Part shown: in pieces, positions 1-9,353 of the stretch
How the letters are laid out: each line of letters begins with the position of its first letter
Position numbering within the stretch: the stretch's first letter is position 1
Assembly: GCA_021839245.1 (NCBI GenBank)
Contig: JAKCBQ010000009.1
Span: forward strand, 1-52,096
Reading direction: 5' to 3'
DNA: 52,096 nucleotides
DNA from: Pseudomonadota bacterium
GTDB lineage: Bacteria > Pseudomonadota > Gammaproteobacteria > JAKAQQ01
Translations under genes and position numbers: made by a program
Notes under the pieces: model-generated
The model's database searches: none
What the model was told of the DNA's origin: nothing
The model's input: only the letters and a program-made list of their open reading frames with translations

Positions 1-1234
1 CCAGGGCTTCGGCCAGGATCTCGAGATCGTCGAGAATCTCACCGGCAAGCTCCGCAAGCCCGCGACGCTCTCCCGGGCCCGAGGCCAGCTTGAGACGGGG
101 GTCGCGTCCCCGGTAGGCGACGAGGCGGACGTTGGCCTGGGCGTCGAAGGATTCACAGGCCGTGAGAGGAGGACTCGGAAGGAAAAAGCACCGCCACAGG
201 AGGAGTTCGATCAGACGCAGTGTTGCGGCCCGGACCCCTGAAGAGGTCTCGGGGTCCAGATCGAGAACGCGCACCTCGAGATAGCGAATGCCGTCCCGCG
301 CCAGACTGCGCAGGGGGCGTTCGTCGGCAACCTTGCGCGGTTTGGGACGGACGTAGGCGTAGTACTCGTTCTCGGTTTGCAGCACGGCCGTGCTCAGCTG
401 ACGCCGGCGGCCGTGGCGATGGACGCCGATCCGCTCGTAGGCCGGATCGGGCGTGCGCGTCGCGTCCGTGAGGGTGGTGATGTAGGAGGACAGGGAGTTG
501 AGATCGATGCGCAAAGGCGACTGGCCGCGGTTCTGGTAGCCGAGATCGCTCATGCGGAGGGTTGTGGCGTAAGGTTCGTAGCGTGTCGTTTCCGACCAGG
601 GCGTGGAGGGCAGGGCGTGTCCGGGACGGTAGCTTCGGCACATGGCCGGCGAGGCCCCGAAGAGATAGCACGGGAGCCAGGCGACACGAACGCTGTTGCG
701 CAGCACGTCCATCAGTCTCCGGTTGCGTTCTGCTCCACCGTCCTCCTCGTCACGGGTCCAAAGCGCTTCCGGGAAGGAGTAGTTGAAGTGCACCCCGGCG
801 ACGGTTTGCATGAGGCGCCCGTAGCGGTGGCCGAGGCCGATGCGGTAGACGTGGCGGAGAAGCCCTTGAGGGGAGGAGCCGTATTCGGCGATGCGAACCG
901 CACTGGGACGGAGGATGCAGGGCATGCTGGCCGGCCAGAGAAGTTCGTCGCCGATGTGACGGTGCACGAGAACGTGAAGATCGTCGAGGAACCCCATGAC
1001 GGCCTCGGGGTCCGTGAACGGCGGGGTGATGAGCTCAAGCATCGCCTCGGCATAGTCGGTCGTGACGTAGGGATGGGTGAGCGCAGCGCCAAGGGCCGGG
1101 GGATGAGGTGTCCGTGCCAGTGGCCCCTCGGGGTCGATCCGAAGAGATTCCTTCTCGAGTCCTTTGCGTCCTTCTCTCAGGAGTTCTGGAGGATGCTCAT
1201 CGAAAAACGCGCGGAGGCTTTGACGGAGCGTCAC
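1..1234 (-). CDS. gshA: Glutamate-cysteine ligase, 3' end outside window
   Basis: Catalyses ATP-dependent joining of glutamate and cysteine, the first step of glutathione synthesis in the cytoplasm. The reverse strand reads without interruption from about 1234 to the window edge (about 411 residues), so the C-terminus is missing. Recognisable segments of the E. coli-type (GshA) family are KGLEKESLRI near the start, ALTHPYVTTDYAEAMLELIT, MPC in a WPASMPC motif, QTVAGVHFNYS and YLEVRVLDLDP. I chose the GTG at 1234 because the family normally begins 15-25 residues before the KGLExE motif; the Shine-Dalgarno is weak and the start is uncertain. The gene lies 125 bp after pilE on the same strand and may have its own promoter there. 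The E. coli-type ligase argues for a gammaproteobacterial host. Confidence 0.9.
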   Translation of the reverse strand, partial: MTLRQSLRAFFDEHPPELLREGRKGLEKESLRIDPEGPLARTPHPPALGAALTHPYVTTDYAEAMLELITPPFTDPEAVMGFLDDLHVLVHRHIGDELLWPASMPCILRPSAVRIAEYGSSPQGLLRHVYRIGLGHRYGRLMQTVAGVHFNYSFPEALWTRDEEDGGAERNRRLMDVLRNSVRVAWLPCYLFGASPAMCRSYRPGHALPSTPWSETTRYEPYATTLRMSDLGYQNRGQSPLRIDLNSLSSYITTLTDATRTPDPAYERIGVHRHGRRRQLSTAVLQTENEYYAYVRPKPRKVADERPLRSLARDGIRYLEVRVLDLDPETSSGVRAATLRLIELLLWRCFFLPSPPLTACESFDAQANVRLVAYRGRDPRLKLASGPGERRGLAELAGEILDDLEILAEAL

Positions 1235-1303
1235 GAACGGCCCTGCATCGAAGAAGGGGAAGTGCCGCGCTTGGGCGTGACCCCTCCGTTTCGGAAGTGC
1301 AGG

Positions 1304-1344
1304 CCCCGGCGTCGGCCGTCCCCATCATACACACGGCGCCGGGG
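1304..1344 (-). terminator. GC-rich hairpin after pilE
   Basis: Inverted repeat CCCCGGCG (1304-1311) and CGCCGGGG (1337-1344) with a 25-nt loop, 15 bp downstream of the pilE stop and upstream of gshA. There is no T-run on the minus strand, so it could be a weak terminator, a 3'-end stabiliser or chance in GC-rich DNA. Confidence 0.3.
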
Positions 1345-1359
1345 TCGTGCCGCCCGCGC

Positions 1360-1803
1360 TCATTGCCAGCAGTGTTGCGCCGTGTCTGTTCCGGTAACGG
1401 ATTGCTGGCCGAGCATGTTGATCACAAAAGAGGCGCAACCCGTGTCGGCCTGCTGTCCGTTCTCGGGCGTCGCCGTGAGCGTGAAGCTCGTCGGCCCGGA
1501 AGAGGTTGCGGTCATATTGTAGTAACCGTTGGTGCTCGCCACCCCGCCCTGAGCATCGAGCGGGAAGCCGAGCGCCTGCATGCTCGTCGTATAGCTGTTG
1601 TTCGTCGTGTAGTAACGTTGCTCGGCGCTCGCCCCTTCGAGGAGGAGCGAGACGGCGTCCGTCCGGTGTGCTTGGAGAAGATAACGCTGGTAGGCCGGAA
1701 TTGCGACGGCCGCCAGGATGCCGACGATGGCGATCACGACGAGGAGCTCGACCAGAGTAAAGCCCTTCGCCCGACGGGGAGCGGGCCCGAGGACACCGCT
1801 CAT
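1360..1803 (-). CDS. pilE: Type IV pilin, PilE-like
   Basis: Prepilin of 147 residues. It has a short positively charged leader, the prepilin peptidase site G|FTLVE with the conserved Glu5, then a hydrophobic N-terminal helix ([20 protein letters not shown]). Two C-terminal cysteines (GCASF and QHCWQ) can form the usual D-loop disulfide. The frame is open further upstream, but the ATG at 1803 gives the normal leader length and overlaps the preceding gene's stop as ATGA. As the last gene of the fimT-pilV-pilW-pilX-pilY1 operon it most likely encodes a minor pilin of the tip/priming complex, as PilE does in Pseudomonas, rather than the major pilin. The major pilin gene is not in the window. Confidence 0.9.
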   Translation of the reverse strand: MSGVLGPAPRRAKGFTLVELLVVIAIVGILAAVAIPAYQRYLLQAHRTDAVSLLLEGASAEQRYYTTNNSYTTSMQALGFPLDAQGGVASTNGYYNMTATSSGPTSFTLTATPENGQQADTGCASFVINMLGQQSVTGTDTAQHCWQ

Positions 1804-2078
1804 CGTCCGGCCCTCGGAGAGTGGAAGTGCGGATGTTTTGCAAGAACCTGCTCGATGTTCCGGCGGGCGAGTGCGGCCTCGCGTGCGGCGATGAGGCGGG
1901 CGATCGCCACGCGGGACAACCGGACGGGCGGGCGCCCGGGGCGGATCTCGATCTGGGTGTCGAGATTCACGATCGTTCCGTTTTTCAGGACGAGGACCGG
2001 CGCATTGGCGCGCGCAGGGACCGCCAGGGCCGCGATCAAAACGGCCGGGGCGGCGGTGAGGACGAGTGAGCGGATCAT
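1800..2078 (-). CDS. Small secreted protein of unknown function in pilus operon
   Basis: A 92-residue protein that I do not recognise. It has a clear Sec signal peptide ([19 protein letters not shown], likely cleaved after VPARA). The mature part is about 68 residues, with a short beta-like segment ([20 protein letters not shown]) followed by a basic, alanine-rich helical region. A strong ribosome-binding site (GGAGG, about 8 nt upstream) supports the ATG at 2078. It lies 27 bp after pilY1, and its stop overlaps the pilE start as ATGA, so it is translated within the operon. Position suggests a periplasmic accessory of the PilY1/minor pilin complex; that is inference only. Confidence 0.75.
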   Translation of the reverse strand: MIRSLVLTAAPAVLIAALAVPARANAPVLVLKNGTIVNLDTQIEIRPGRPPVRLSRVAIARLIAAREAALARRNIEQVLAKHPHFHSPRAGR

Positions 2079-2105
2079 GGGGCAATCCTCCGAAGGTGTG
2101 GGCGG

Positions 2106-5100
2106 TCAGCGCAGTTCCCACCAGGTCAGCCGGCCGACGTTGCCGCTGTGCTCCAGCCAGGAGCTGATGGTGTTGTTCGAGAGTGTCACGAGTTTGATGT
2201 CGGTGATCTCCCCCGGGCGCGTCGAGATGATCGTGGGTGCGGCGGCGTAACCGTTGCCGAGGCCGATGCCGACCGGGCTTTGACCGTTGACCTGATCGCT
2301 GCTCGTGAGCGTGTCCTGACCGTTGAGCGAGAGGCTCGGTCCCGGGAACGCACCGCCCGTGGCGTAGTTGACAGCCATGAGATAACTGTACCCGCCGCTC
2401 GAGCAGGCGCTGCCGCTCGTGTTGCTCGGCGTGTAGGTCGTGAAGACGACGGTTCCGCCCTCGATCCGCGGGTTGGTGATCACGCGCTCACCGCTCCCGG
2501 GAAGATTCATATACCAGCCGTCCTGGGACTGCCAGTCGATCGTGTTGCTGGTGGTGGTTCGCACCGGGAAGGACACGGTCTGCCCCTGGCTGTTGGTGTA
2601 CGTGTAGGTTGCATCGGTGATGGTCTGTTCTTGAAGCTTGTTCAAAGAGATCGGCTTGTTGGGGGGTGTGGCCCCCGGGGCGGTCGTATCGAGAACGCCG
2701 TAGAACGATTGGGTGTAGGTCGTCGTGAGATCCGGTGTCCCCAGGAACTGCCCGGTTCCGAAGAGAACCAGAAGTGAGCCCGGCGGCGTCCCGGGCGGGC
2801 CAAAGGTGACCACCGGGGAGGTCGTGATCGGCTGATCGGCCTGGGTCTGGAAGAGGACCGAAGCCGTCCAGTCGGCGGGCGTGGGTGAGGAGAGGTCGAT
2901 CCTCCAGAGATTGCCCTGGAGATCGCCCGCGTAGACGAGATCGTCGACGCCGGTTCCGTTGTTCACGTCGGAGACGACGACGGGGGTCGAGAGCCCGTTG
3001 GGCGTGTTGCTGTTGCAGGCCGAGGGCACATCCGAGCAGAGCGAGATCTGATCGATGAGTTGCCCGGTCTGAGCGTTGACCACGAAAAGATAGGGGTTCC
3101 CGTCGACGTTGTTGTATCCCGATCCGAAAATGACGACGAACGTGGTCGTCCCGTTGAGATCGATACTGGCGATTTGGGGTTGGCTGAAGGTGTCTCCGAG
3201 GTAAGGGCTCGAGAATTCCCAGAGGACGTGGGCGGCGAGCCCGCTGGGGGTTTCGAGCTGGCTCGGGTGCGTGACATCGAGAGCGTAGATGCTTTGCCCG
3301 CCGGCGTTCAACCCGCCCACAAGGATGGTGTGCCAACTTCCGTCGCTGAATTGGACGTCCGCCGCACTGGGCGAGCCGTCGACGTAGAAAAGGTGGCTCG
3401 CGTTGTAGGTGGGAAGCGTGAGGTTGGCGAGGTTGGCGAAGACCCCGTTCGGGACGAACGCAAAGAGCTCGCGTCCTCCTCCGCTGGGGGAGGCGTCGAA
3501 GGCGTGCAGCATGCCGTCGTTCGCTCCGACGTAGACGACCGGTGTGCGGTTGGCTTCGTCTTCTTCGAAAGTTAGATAAGAGGCGTTCGTGTAGGTCCCC
3601 TGCGGGGGGCCGACGTAGAGAGGGTTGCTGTAGACGATGTCGCCGAGGAGCGATGAACGGTCACGGAACGGGCCTGCGGGCTCGGCGTCCTGTGTATCGC
3701 CCATGAGATAGTCGAGGACGGCCTGGCCGTAATCGCTTTCGTTGTCGCTGAACTGGGCTTGCTGCTGACTCGAGAGGGTGTTCCAGTAGGTTTCGAGATC
3801 GCTCTGCTGGGTCGGGGAGAGATCACCCCACACGAAGGGAACCCCGCCCCCGGCTCCGTTGTTGAGAACGGGGTTCCAGGCGGCGACCGAACGGTCTTGC
3901 CAACCGTTTCCGGCCAGTGTGCTGTCGAGGATGCTCGCCGCATCCCACAAGGAGTTTTTTGTGCTCACCTGCCCTTGGCTGGAGACGGGATAGACGTCGA
4001 GATCACCCGTCCAGTCGCCGTAGGGAAGGGCGTCGGAATCGAATTTGGCCTGGTAGACGACCGTTCCGGTGTTGAGCGAGGTCGAGTTGACGGCGGCGGA
4101 TGTGGTTGTGACGTTGTTGACCTGAATCTTGGCGAAGATGGTCGCGAGGTCGTTGGTCACGGCCTGAGGGGTTGTGCCCGGGAAGTAGTCGGCCGTGCCG
4201 CCGGCGATCGCCATCGCCTTGAGGGTGGCGGCGGCCGCGGGGTTGAGGCTCGGGTCCACGCCCGCCCCCATGCCCACGACGTAGGTCTTGATGCCCGCGC
4301 TCGCGAGTTTCTGGAGTTGCGAAACGGCTTCGATCACCGCGCTGTCGTTGGTTCCCGAGGGGACGAGAGACGTGGTCAGGCCCTGTTCGACGTCGGAGGC
4401 GAAATCCGCACTCGTGGTCGAAACCGTGCCGCCGGTCGTGAGATTGAAGGCCGCGTAGACGCCGTAGCCCGCGGCCGCACGCGAGCCCAAGGGAGGCCAG
4501 TCGTACCCATACACGTCCCCTTGGGTGGGGAGTCCGTCGGAGAGCAGAATGACGTACTTTTGTGCGGGGCAGTTGGTGTTCGATGTCGGGGGCGAGCTTC
4601 CGTCGTACCCCTGCGTGTAGTACTGATAGGCGGCGCTCAACAGACCCGCGACCGGGGACTGGACGGCGAGGGCCTTGATCTCGGAACTGCTGGCGTTATT
4701 GGTTTCTGGGGCGAAGTAGGGCGCAAAGCTCTTGATGTAGCACTGGAGCTGGGTCTCGTTGCCGGTACAGCCGGTCGCGTTCTCGTAGGAGGTGATCGGG
4801 AGGACGAGGTTGCCCTGATTGTAAACATCGCTCGTGTAATAGCCAAAACCGCGCTCGGCGTACATCACCTGGTTGCTGTGCGGGACGTAGCCGGCGTTGG
4901 TGGGTCCGGTGTTGTTGATGGAGCCGGCGGGTGAGGTTTGATTGTAGGCAATGTTGACACTGCCGGTGTTGTAATTTCCAAGAGTGTAGTAGGGGGGATA
5001 GGGACTCGGAGGGTTCGGCCCGCCGTAGTCGAGCATGACGCTCGGATAGCCGCTCGGAGCGTAGAGGACATCGTTGACGGAGGGGTTGTCGGAGGTGATG

Positions 5101-5792
5101 GCGACTTCGATGTAGGGATCGCTGTAGCTGCCCGTGACCCCCATGCCCTGAAACGTCGAGCGGATCTGGGTGCAGGAGTTGGAGTTGTTCTGGTAGCACG
5201 GATTCGGTTTCCAGTCGCCCGTCGCGCCCGGTGAAGACGCGAAGCTGAAGCCGTTCGGGAGGCTCATGGCGTACACCCAGGTTGTGTAGAGGCTCACGTT
5301 CTGGGTGTCGTAGTCCATGATCCCCATATCGAAATCGGCGGCGTAATTCTGAACGACGTCGCTCAGGGCTTGCTTGAGAACGTTGAGCCGGCTCGCCGAA
5401 TTGTCGTAGAGGGTGTTCGGTTGCCCGCAGACGGCGGAAGATCCTCCGCTTCCCTGGACGGTGTAGGGTGCCGTTCCGGTCGTGGAGGGGCCCGTGCAGG
5501 GTGGTGTGAACCCGCTCGGTACGTCGTAATCGACGGGCGAACTCGATCCGCTCAGGGCTGAGACGGTGCCCGAGCCGGTCATGATCGCTCCGCTGAGATC
5601 GCCGTCCATCGACTGCGAGTTCGTGATGGCGAAGAGCACCTCGGGATGGGTGGGGACGACGAGTGTGAGGGGGAGTTGAGAGATCGACACCTCGGGCACC
5701 GCCCAGGCCGGAAGGGGAATCTGGGCGCCCACGAGGATCCCCGCGAGGGACAGGACCAGGAGGCGTCGCGGAAAAGAGGGGGAGCGGCTCAT
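2106..5792 (-). CDS. pilY1: Type IV pilus tip adhesin/biogenesis factor PilY1
   Basis: Protein of 1228 residues with a signal peptide (cleavage near residue 31, PLPAWA). The N-terminal half is a von Willebrand A-like domain: it opens with [11 protein letters not shown], where the metal-site Asp of the usual DNSGS is Thr57, and continues with [13 protein letters not shown] and YVVGMGAG. The C-terminal half is the PilY1 beta-propeller, with [16 protein letters not shown] and a calcium-binding loop [10 protein letters not shown] (residues 942-951) followed by [16 protein letters not shown]. PilY1 acts at the pilus tip in adhesion, surface sensing and control of pilus retraction. The ATG at 5792 is chosen because it precedes the signal peptide and has GGAGG upstream; the open frame reaches 6023 but that extension overlaps pilX. 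The gene is 22 bp after pilX. Confidence 0.93.
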   Translation of the reverse strand: MSRSPSFPRRLLVLSLAGILVGAQIPLPAWAVPEVSISQLPLTLVVPTHPEVLFAITNSQSMDGDLSGAIMTGSGTVSALSGSSSPVDYDVPSGFTPPCTGPSTTGTAPYTVQGSGGSSAVCGQPNTLYDNSASRLNVLKQALSDVVQNYAADFDMGIMDYDTQNVSLYTTWVYAMSLPNGFSFASSPGATGDWKPNPCYQNNSNSCTQIRSTFQGMGVTGSYSDPYIEVAITSDNPSVNDVLYAPSGYPSVMLDYGGPNPPSPYPPYYTLGNYNTGSVNIAYNQTSPAGSINNTGPTNAGYVPHSNQVMYAERGFGYYTSDVYNQGNLVLPITSYENATGCTGNETQLQCYIKSFAPYFAPETNNASSSEIKALAVQSPVAGLLSAAYQYYTQGYDGSSPPTSNTNCPAQKYVILLSDGLPTQGDVYGYDWPPLGSRAAAGYGVYAAFNLTTGGTVSTTSADFASDVEQGLTTSLVPSGTNDSAVIEAVSQLQKLASAGIKTYVVGMGAGVDPSLNPAAAATLKAMAIAGGTADYFPGTTPQAVTNDLATIFAKIQVNNVTTTSAAVNSTSLNTGTVVYQAKFDSDALPYGDWTGDLDVYPVSSQGQVSTKNSLWDAASILDSTLAGNGWQDRSVAAWNPVLNNGAGGGVPFVWGDLSPTQQSDLETYWNTLSSQQQAQFSDNESDYGQAVLDYLMGDTQDAEPAGPFRDRSSLLGDIVYSNPLYVGPPQGTYTNASYLTFEEDEANRTPVVYVGANDGMLHAFDASPSGGGRELFAFVPNGVFANLANLTLPTYNASHLFYVDGSPSAADVQFSDGSWHTILVGGLNAGGQSIYALDVTHPSQLETPSGLAAHVLWEFSSPYLGDTFSQPQIASIDLNGTTTFVVIFGSGYNNVDGNPYLFVVNAQTGQLIDQISLCSDVPSACNSNTPNGLSTPVVVSDVNNGTGVDDLVYAGDLQGNLWRIDLSSPTPADWTASVLFQTQADQPITTSPVVTFGPPGTPPGSLLVLFGTGQFLGTPDLTTTYTQSFYGVLDTTAPGATPPNKPISLNKLQEQTITDATYTYTNSQGQTVSFPVRTTTSNTIDWQSQDGWYMNLPGSGERVITNPRIEGGTVVFTTYTPSNTSGSACSSGGYSYLMAVNYATGGAFPGPSLSLNGQDTLTSSDQVNGQSPVGIGLGNGYAAAPTIISTRPGEITDIKLVTLSNNTISSWLEHSGNVGRLTWWELR

Positions 5793-5814
5793 GACGATGA
5801 TCCTCCGGGGGGCC

Positions 5815-6426
5815 TCACGGCCGGTACGTTTCCTGGATGACGGCGACGGCGTGCGGGGAGCCCCCCGTCGCCCAGGCCGTGATGAGGTAAGTCGGCGGCA
5901 CGGGGGTGACGCCGTAGCTGGCTCCAATCGCCGCGAGGTTGTCGCCCGTGAGCGGTGTGGTCGGAAGCTGCTGGACGATGAGCTGCGGAGCCTCGGCGTA
6001 TTCGATCGTCGTTCCGCCGACACTCACGCCCGTCCCGTAGACGTTGGGATCGTCGAAGGGCCAAGTGGCGTAGGGAGCCCCGGCGGTGTCCTCGATCGAG
6101 TAGCCGCCTGTGGGGCGCCAACTCGCGTTGGCCGCGAGATCGAGGGAGGAGACGGCCGCTGGGGTGTAGACCGCCAGGGCGGTGGGGCTTGCCGGCGGGT
6201 TCGCTCCGGGGATGGGGAGCACGGGCACCTGCGCGAGGTAGTTCTCGACCCCGCGGGCGGCGGCGCTCGCCGCCGCGATCGCGCGCTGCTTTTCTCTCAT
6301 GTTGTGCGCCATGGTTTCTTCCAGCGTGACTCCGGTGAGAAGGGCCACCCCGAGAAGAGTGAGAACGAGCAGGAACACCAGCGAGGTGATCAGAATGTAG
6401 CCTCGGGGGAGAAGACGCGCGCTCAC
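5815..6426 (-). CDS. pilX: Minor pilin assembly protein PilX
   Basis: 203 residues. The N-terminus is leader-like: G9|YILITSLVFLLVLTLLGVAL, a pilin-like helix in which the usual Glu5 is Thr, as is common for PilX/GspK-type subunits. It is followed by the typical PilX region LEETMAHNMREKQRAIAAAS. The remainder is a globular domain without cysteines. PilX is part of the minor-pilin complex (FimT/U, PilV, PilW, PilX, PilE) that primes pilus assembly and places PilY1 at the tip. The start is 3 bp after the pilW stop, so translation is coupled. Identification rests on the N-terminal signature and operon position. Confidence 0.88.
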   Translation of the reverse strand: MSARLLPRGYILITSLVFLLVLTLLGVALLTGVTLEETMAHNMREKQRAIAAASAAARGVENYLAQVPVLPIPGANPPASPTALAVYTPAAVSSLDLAANASWRPTGGYSIEDTAGAPYATWPFDDPNVYGTGVSVGGTTIEYAEAPQLIVQQLPTTPLTGDNLAAIGASYGVTPVPPTYLITAWATGGSPHAVAVIQETYRP

Positions 6427-6429
6427 GAA

Positions 6430-7299
6430 TCACTGCCCTCCGGGGTTGTGCCGGTAGTAGGAGACGATGTTCCGTAGCGCCACGTCACGGACGACCGCGA
6501 CGCGGAGATAACGGTCCGGCACCTGAGGCCAGGGCGAAAAGATGTAGCCGAAGAGATCGTAGCTCGCGCTGGCCGGGATGGTGAGCACGTCCCCAATCGT
6601 CCCGTCGGGTTGGGCGGCATCGCCGCTCGCCAGGATGAGGCCGATCTGGATCGCGCGGATCTGGTTCCATTGGACAACGGCTCCCGGATCCGCGTAGACG
6701 TCGACCGAATCCGTGTTCTGGGTGTCGAGCCCAAAACGCACGACCATCATCTCGACGTTGTTCACGAGAGGCTCGTAGCTCTGCCAGCTGCCGATGCCGC
6801 TCGCGCCGACGTAGCTGCGGCACATGAGCTGTTCTGTGCTCGTGTCGAGTTTCCACTCGTCGGTGTCGACGATCCCGTAAGGAACGGTTTGTCCGAGACA
6901 GTTTTCCATCTGACCGTTCGATTGGAAGCTCACCGCGAAGCCGTAGGGTGGGGACGGGTTTCCGTGCCAGGTTGCGAGCATGATGGGGTGGCTTCCGGTC
7001 GCGAGGAAAGCGGTGGGGTCGGCTTCGTTGTCGGGGATCTGGGTAAAAATCTGCGACGGATCTTCGGTCAGGACGGCCCGGTAACCGGCCTGCCGAGCAT
7101 CGGTCGTGAGGAGCGTGACGGCTGTGCGGATGTTGTCGTCGAGTGCGGCCTCGGCCTGTTGCGCGACGCTCCCGAGGACGTTGCTGTAGTAGATCTCGAA
7201 GAGCCCCCAAAGCAGGAAGGCGGCAATCGCGAGCGCGATGAGGAGTTCGACCAGGCCGAGTCCGCGGATTGTGGTAGAGGGGCGGCGGCGGGAGGTCAT
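6430..7299 (-). CDS. pilW: Minor pilin PilW
   Basis: 289 residues. The leader MTSRRRPSTTIRG ends at a prepilin peptidase site G|LGLVE, with Glu5 retained, followed by the hydrophobic helix LLIALAIAAFLLWGLFEIYYSN. Downstream are PilW features: TLLTTDARQAGYRA, a WNQIRAIQIGLILAS segment and a C-terminal YLRVAVVRDVALRN, which is the conserved end of PilW proteins. The ATG at 7299 overlaps the pilV stop as ATGA; the frame is open upstream but would run through pilV. It belongs to the minor-pilin tip complex in the inner membrane and at the pilus tip. Confidence 0.9.
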   Translation of the reverse strand: MTSRRRPSTTIRGLGLVELLIALAIAAFLLWGLFEIYYSNVLGSVAQQAEAALDDNIRTAVTLLTTDARQAGYRAVLTEDPSQIFTQIPDNEADPTAFLATGSHPIMLATWHGNPSPPYGFAVSFQSNGQMENCLGQTVPYGIVDTDEWKLDTSTEQLMCRSYVGASGIGSWQSYEPLVNNVEMMVVRFGLDTQNTDSVDVYADPGAVVQWNQIRAIQIGLILASGDAAQPDGTIGDVLTIPASASYDLFGYIFSPWPQVPDRYLRVAVVRDVALRNIVSYYRHNPGGQ

Positions 7300-7808
7300 G
7301 GCTGGTAGAGAGTGGAGTAAGTCACGGTCTCGAGCCCCGTGTGGGCCCCGTTGGCCACAGACCAGCTGACCGTGATGAGATACGGGGTGGTTGCTGAACA
7401 GGTGCCCTCGCATTGAACGGTCGCCTGGGGGTTCGGGAGATTGTTCCGGAGCGTGCGGGCGAAATTCCAAAGATCGGCCTGTGCCTCTTCGGCCGATGTG
7501 CAAGGGTTGCCCACCGTGCGGCAAAGGTTGGCCGGTGCGGCGGTGGGCAGGCTCCCAATCACATAGTCGCCGTCGAGGACACCCGTCATGTTGGCGCGCA
7601 TGAACTCGGTCAAATTCTCGGTGTCGATCGACGCGAGGGTCTGAAGCTCGGCGGTGTGGTTGTCGCTGAGCCCCGCCTGCATCATCGCGGCAAGTCCAAG
7701 GAGGCCTACCGAGACGATCACGAGGGCCACCAGGACTTCGATCAGGCTGAAGCCACGCGGGCGCCGCCGTGAGGTCGAAGGATCATTGGAAGAGTGGATC
7801 ACGGGCAT
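7296..7808 (-). CDS. pilV: Minor pilin PilV
   Basis: 170 residues. The leader contains RRRPRG|FSLIE, the prepilin cleavage motif with Glu5, then EVLVALVIVSVGLLGLAAMMQAGL, which closely follows the PilV consensus. Four cysteines in the globular domain (LCRTVGNPC, CEGTC) may form two disulfides. The gene overlaps the fimT 3' end by 10 bp and ends in an ATGA overlap with pilW. It is a component of the minor-pilin priming complex. Confidence 0.9.
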   Translation of the reverse strand: MPVIHSSNDPSTSRRRPRGFSLIEVLVALVIVSVGLLGLAAMMQAGLSDNHTAELQTLASIDTENLTEFMRANMTGVLDGDYVIGSLPTAAPANLCRTVGNPCTSAEEAQADLWNFARTLRNNLPNPQATVQCEGTCSATTPYLITVSWSVANGAHTGLETVTYSTLYQP

Positions 7809-8332
7809 TGCGACCCCTCCTCCTGGGCGAGGGTCCCCGAGACGCCGATCGTCACACAGCGGCGGAATGACACATTGTTCGCGGCGTCATGGAGCGTGAT
7901 GATCCCGCCGCCAGCGCCGACAAGGATGCCGAGCGGAGAGAAACTGATCGCGTTCGCCACGCCGCCGCTTCCGGTGAGCGTATCGGTTCCGGTCCATGGG
8001 GGGGCGGTGTGGATGATGGTGGTCGTCGGTCCGATGCTCTGGCTGTCGTCCGGGTCGACGAACACGATCCAGCCTTGATTCCAGGATGCGCCGTCGGAGC
8101 AGCTGGAGGACGAGCCGCCGCTCGTGCAGACCGTGACCGTCTCGCCGCGCTTGATGGCCTCGCTGCGGGCGAGCATCAGGGTTTCGGTGAAATCGGACAT
8201 TTCGGCCGCCATCCGGTTGTAGGTGACGAAACTCGAATAGGCCGGGATCGCGATCGTGAGAAGGATGCCGACCAGAGCCAGGACCACGAGGATTTCGAGG
8301 AGAGTCAGGCCGTCGACGCTTGATGTGTTCAT
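7799..8332 (-). CDS. fimT: Minor pilin FimT/FimU (GspH-like pseudopilin)
   Basis: 177 residues. The very short leader MNTSSVDG precedes |LTLLEILVVLALVGILLTIAIPAY, a class III prepilin signal with Glu5. The GspH/FimT domain follows (MLARSEAIKRGETVTVC, WNQGWIVFVD) and matches the conserved FimT/FimU core with its cysteines. It is the first gene of the pilus operon in the window. The 96 bp upstream, before pstB, could hold the operon promoter, but I see no convincing -35/-10 pair there, so read-through from pstB is possible. Distinguishing FimT from FimU needs phylogeny. Confidence 0.87.
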   Translation of the reverse strand: MNTSSVDGLTLLEILVVLALVGILLTIAIPAYSSFVTYNRMAAEMSDFTETLMLARSEAIKRGETVTVCTSGGSSSSCSDGASWNQGWIVFVDPDDSQSIGPTTTIIHTAPPWTGTDTLTGSGGVANAISFSPLGILVGAGGGIITLHDAANNVSFRRCVTIGVSGTLAQEEGSQCP

Positions 8333-8428
8333 GGGCGGATTGTGCTCCAGGTGAAGGGCTTCCGGCCGGCCGGTGGGGGAGGCGAGGGGACGAACGGTGT
8401 TGCTCGCCTGACGAACGGTTGCCGGGGT

Positions 8429-9217
8429 TCAACCGTAACGGCCGGTGATGTAATCATCCGTCCGACGGCGTTTCGGGTTGGTGAACAGGGTGTCGGTGTC
8501 GCTGAACTCAACGAGCTCGCCCCGATCGAGGAACGCAGTGAAATCCGACACACGCGCCGCCTGTTGCATGTTGTGCGTGACCAAAACGACGGTGTATTCG
8601 TCGCGAAGTTCGGTGATCAACTCCTCGATCCGGAGCGTCGAATACGGATCGAGGGCGGAGGCCGGTTCGTCCAGCAGGAGGACCTCGGGTCGGACCGCGA
8701 TCGCCCGGGCAATGCAAAGACGTTGCTGCTGTCCACCGGAGAGCCGGAGGGCGCTTTCGTGGAGTTTGTCCCGCACTTCGTCCCAGAGGGCGGCTTTCCG
8801 TAGCGCCCAGGCAATCCGTTCGTCGAGATCGGGCCGACTGAGCCGCTCGTAGAGACGAACACCGAACGCCAGGTTGTCGCGGACCGACATCGGGAAGGGC
8901 GTGGGTTTCTGGAAGACCATGCCCACTTTGGCGCGGAGCAGCATGCGGTCGTAGTTGCGCGCGAGGATGTCCTCGCCGTCGAGCTCAATCCGCCCCGAGG
9001 CACGATGGCCGGGATGGAGATCGTAAATTCGGTTGAGACAACGCAGAAGGGTGGTCTTTCCGCAGCCGGAAGGGCCGATGAATGTTGTCACCCGATTGGC
9101 GGGGATGTCCAGGCTTACGGCGCGCAGGGCCTGGAATCGGCCGTAGAAGAAATCGAGATCGCGGATACGGATTTTCCCCGGCGCGGGGGCCGCAGGGTCG
9201 GGAGCGGCGGGGTTCAC
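8429..9217 (-). CDS. pstB: Phosphate ABC transporter ATP-binding protein (orphan)
   Basis: 262 residues. An ABC ATPase with Walker [18 protein letters not shown]-loop [11 protein letters not shown], signature [15 protein letters not shown], Walker [14 protein letters not shown] and the switch His in VTHNMQQA. The phrases LNRIYDL and [10 protein letters not shown] are diagnostic of PstB, the cytoplasmic motor of high-affinity phosphate import. It begins with GTG. No pstS, pstC, pstA or phoU flanks it: fimT is downstream and a DNA glycosylase upstream. The permease genes must therefore lie elsewhere, or the protein serves another permease. A TATAAT box at 9320-9325 may start its transcript. Confidence 0.9.
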   Translation of the reverse strand: MNPAAPDPAAPAPGKIRIRDLDFFYGRFQALRAVSLDIPANRVTTFIGPSGCGKTTLLRCLNRIYDLHPGHRASGRIELDGEDILARNYDRMLLRAKVGMVFQKPTPFPMSVRDNLAFGVRLYERLSRPDLDERIAWALRKAALWDEVRDKLHESALRLSGGQQQRLCIARAIAVRPEVLLLDEPASALDPYSTLRIEELITELRDEYTVVLVTHNMQQAARVSDFTAFLDRGELVEFSDTDTLFTNPKRRRTDDYITGRYG

Positions 9218-9319
9218 GACGTGCGGGCCTTTCCCGGCCGACGCGATGGCGCAGGGGAGGTCAAAAAGCGGGATGCGCGCTCGCTCACGTCGCAGAATCG
9301 GGGCGGAACTGTCGCGGGC

Positions 9320-9325
9320 ATTATA
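9320..9325 (-). promoter_or_regulatory. Candidate -10 box upstream of pstB
   Basis: TATAAT on the minus strand, about 100 nt before the pstB GTG and 28 bp past the mpg stop codon. No good -35 hexamer lies 16-18 bp upstream, so this is only a candidate. Confidence 0.35.
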
Positions 9326-9353
9326 GGTTGAGGGCCTGCGGGCAGGATGACAC

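Noticed and set aside
377-2250. Long plus-strand open frames opposite gshA and pilE
   Set aside because: Arg/Gly/Val-rich translations without domains. The opposite strand encodes clear GshA and PilE, so these are GC-driven shadows.
3759-4934. 391-codon plus-strand frame opposite pilY1
   Set aside because: Translation is Val/Gly/Arg-rich with no motif, and it lies entirely within pilY1 on the other strand.
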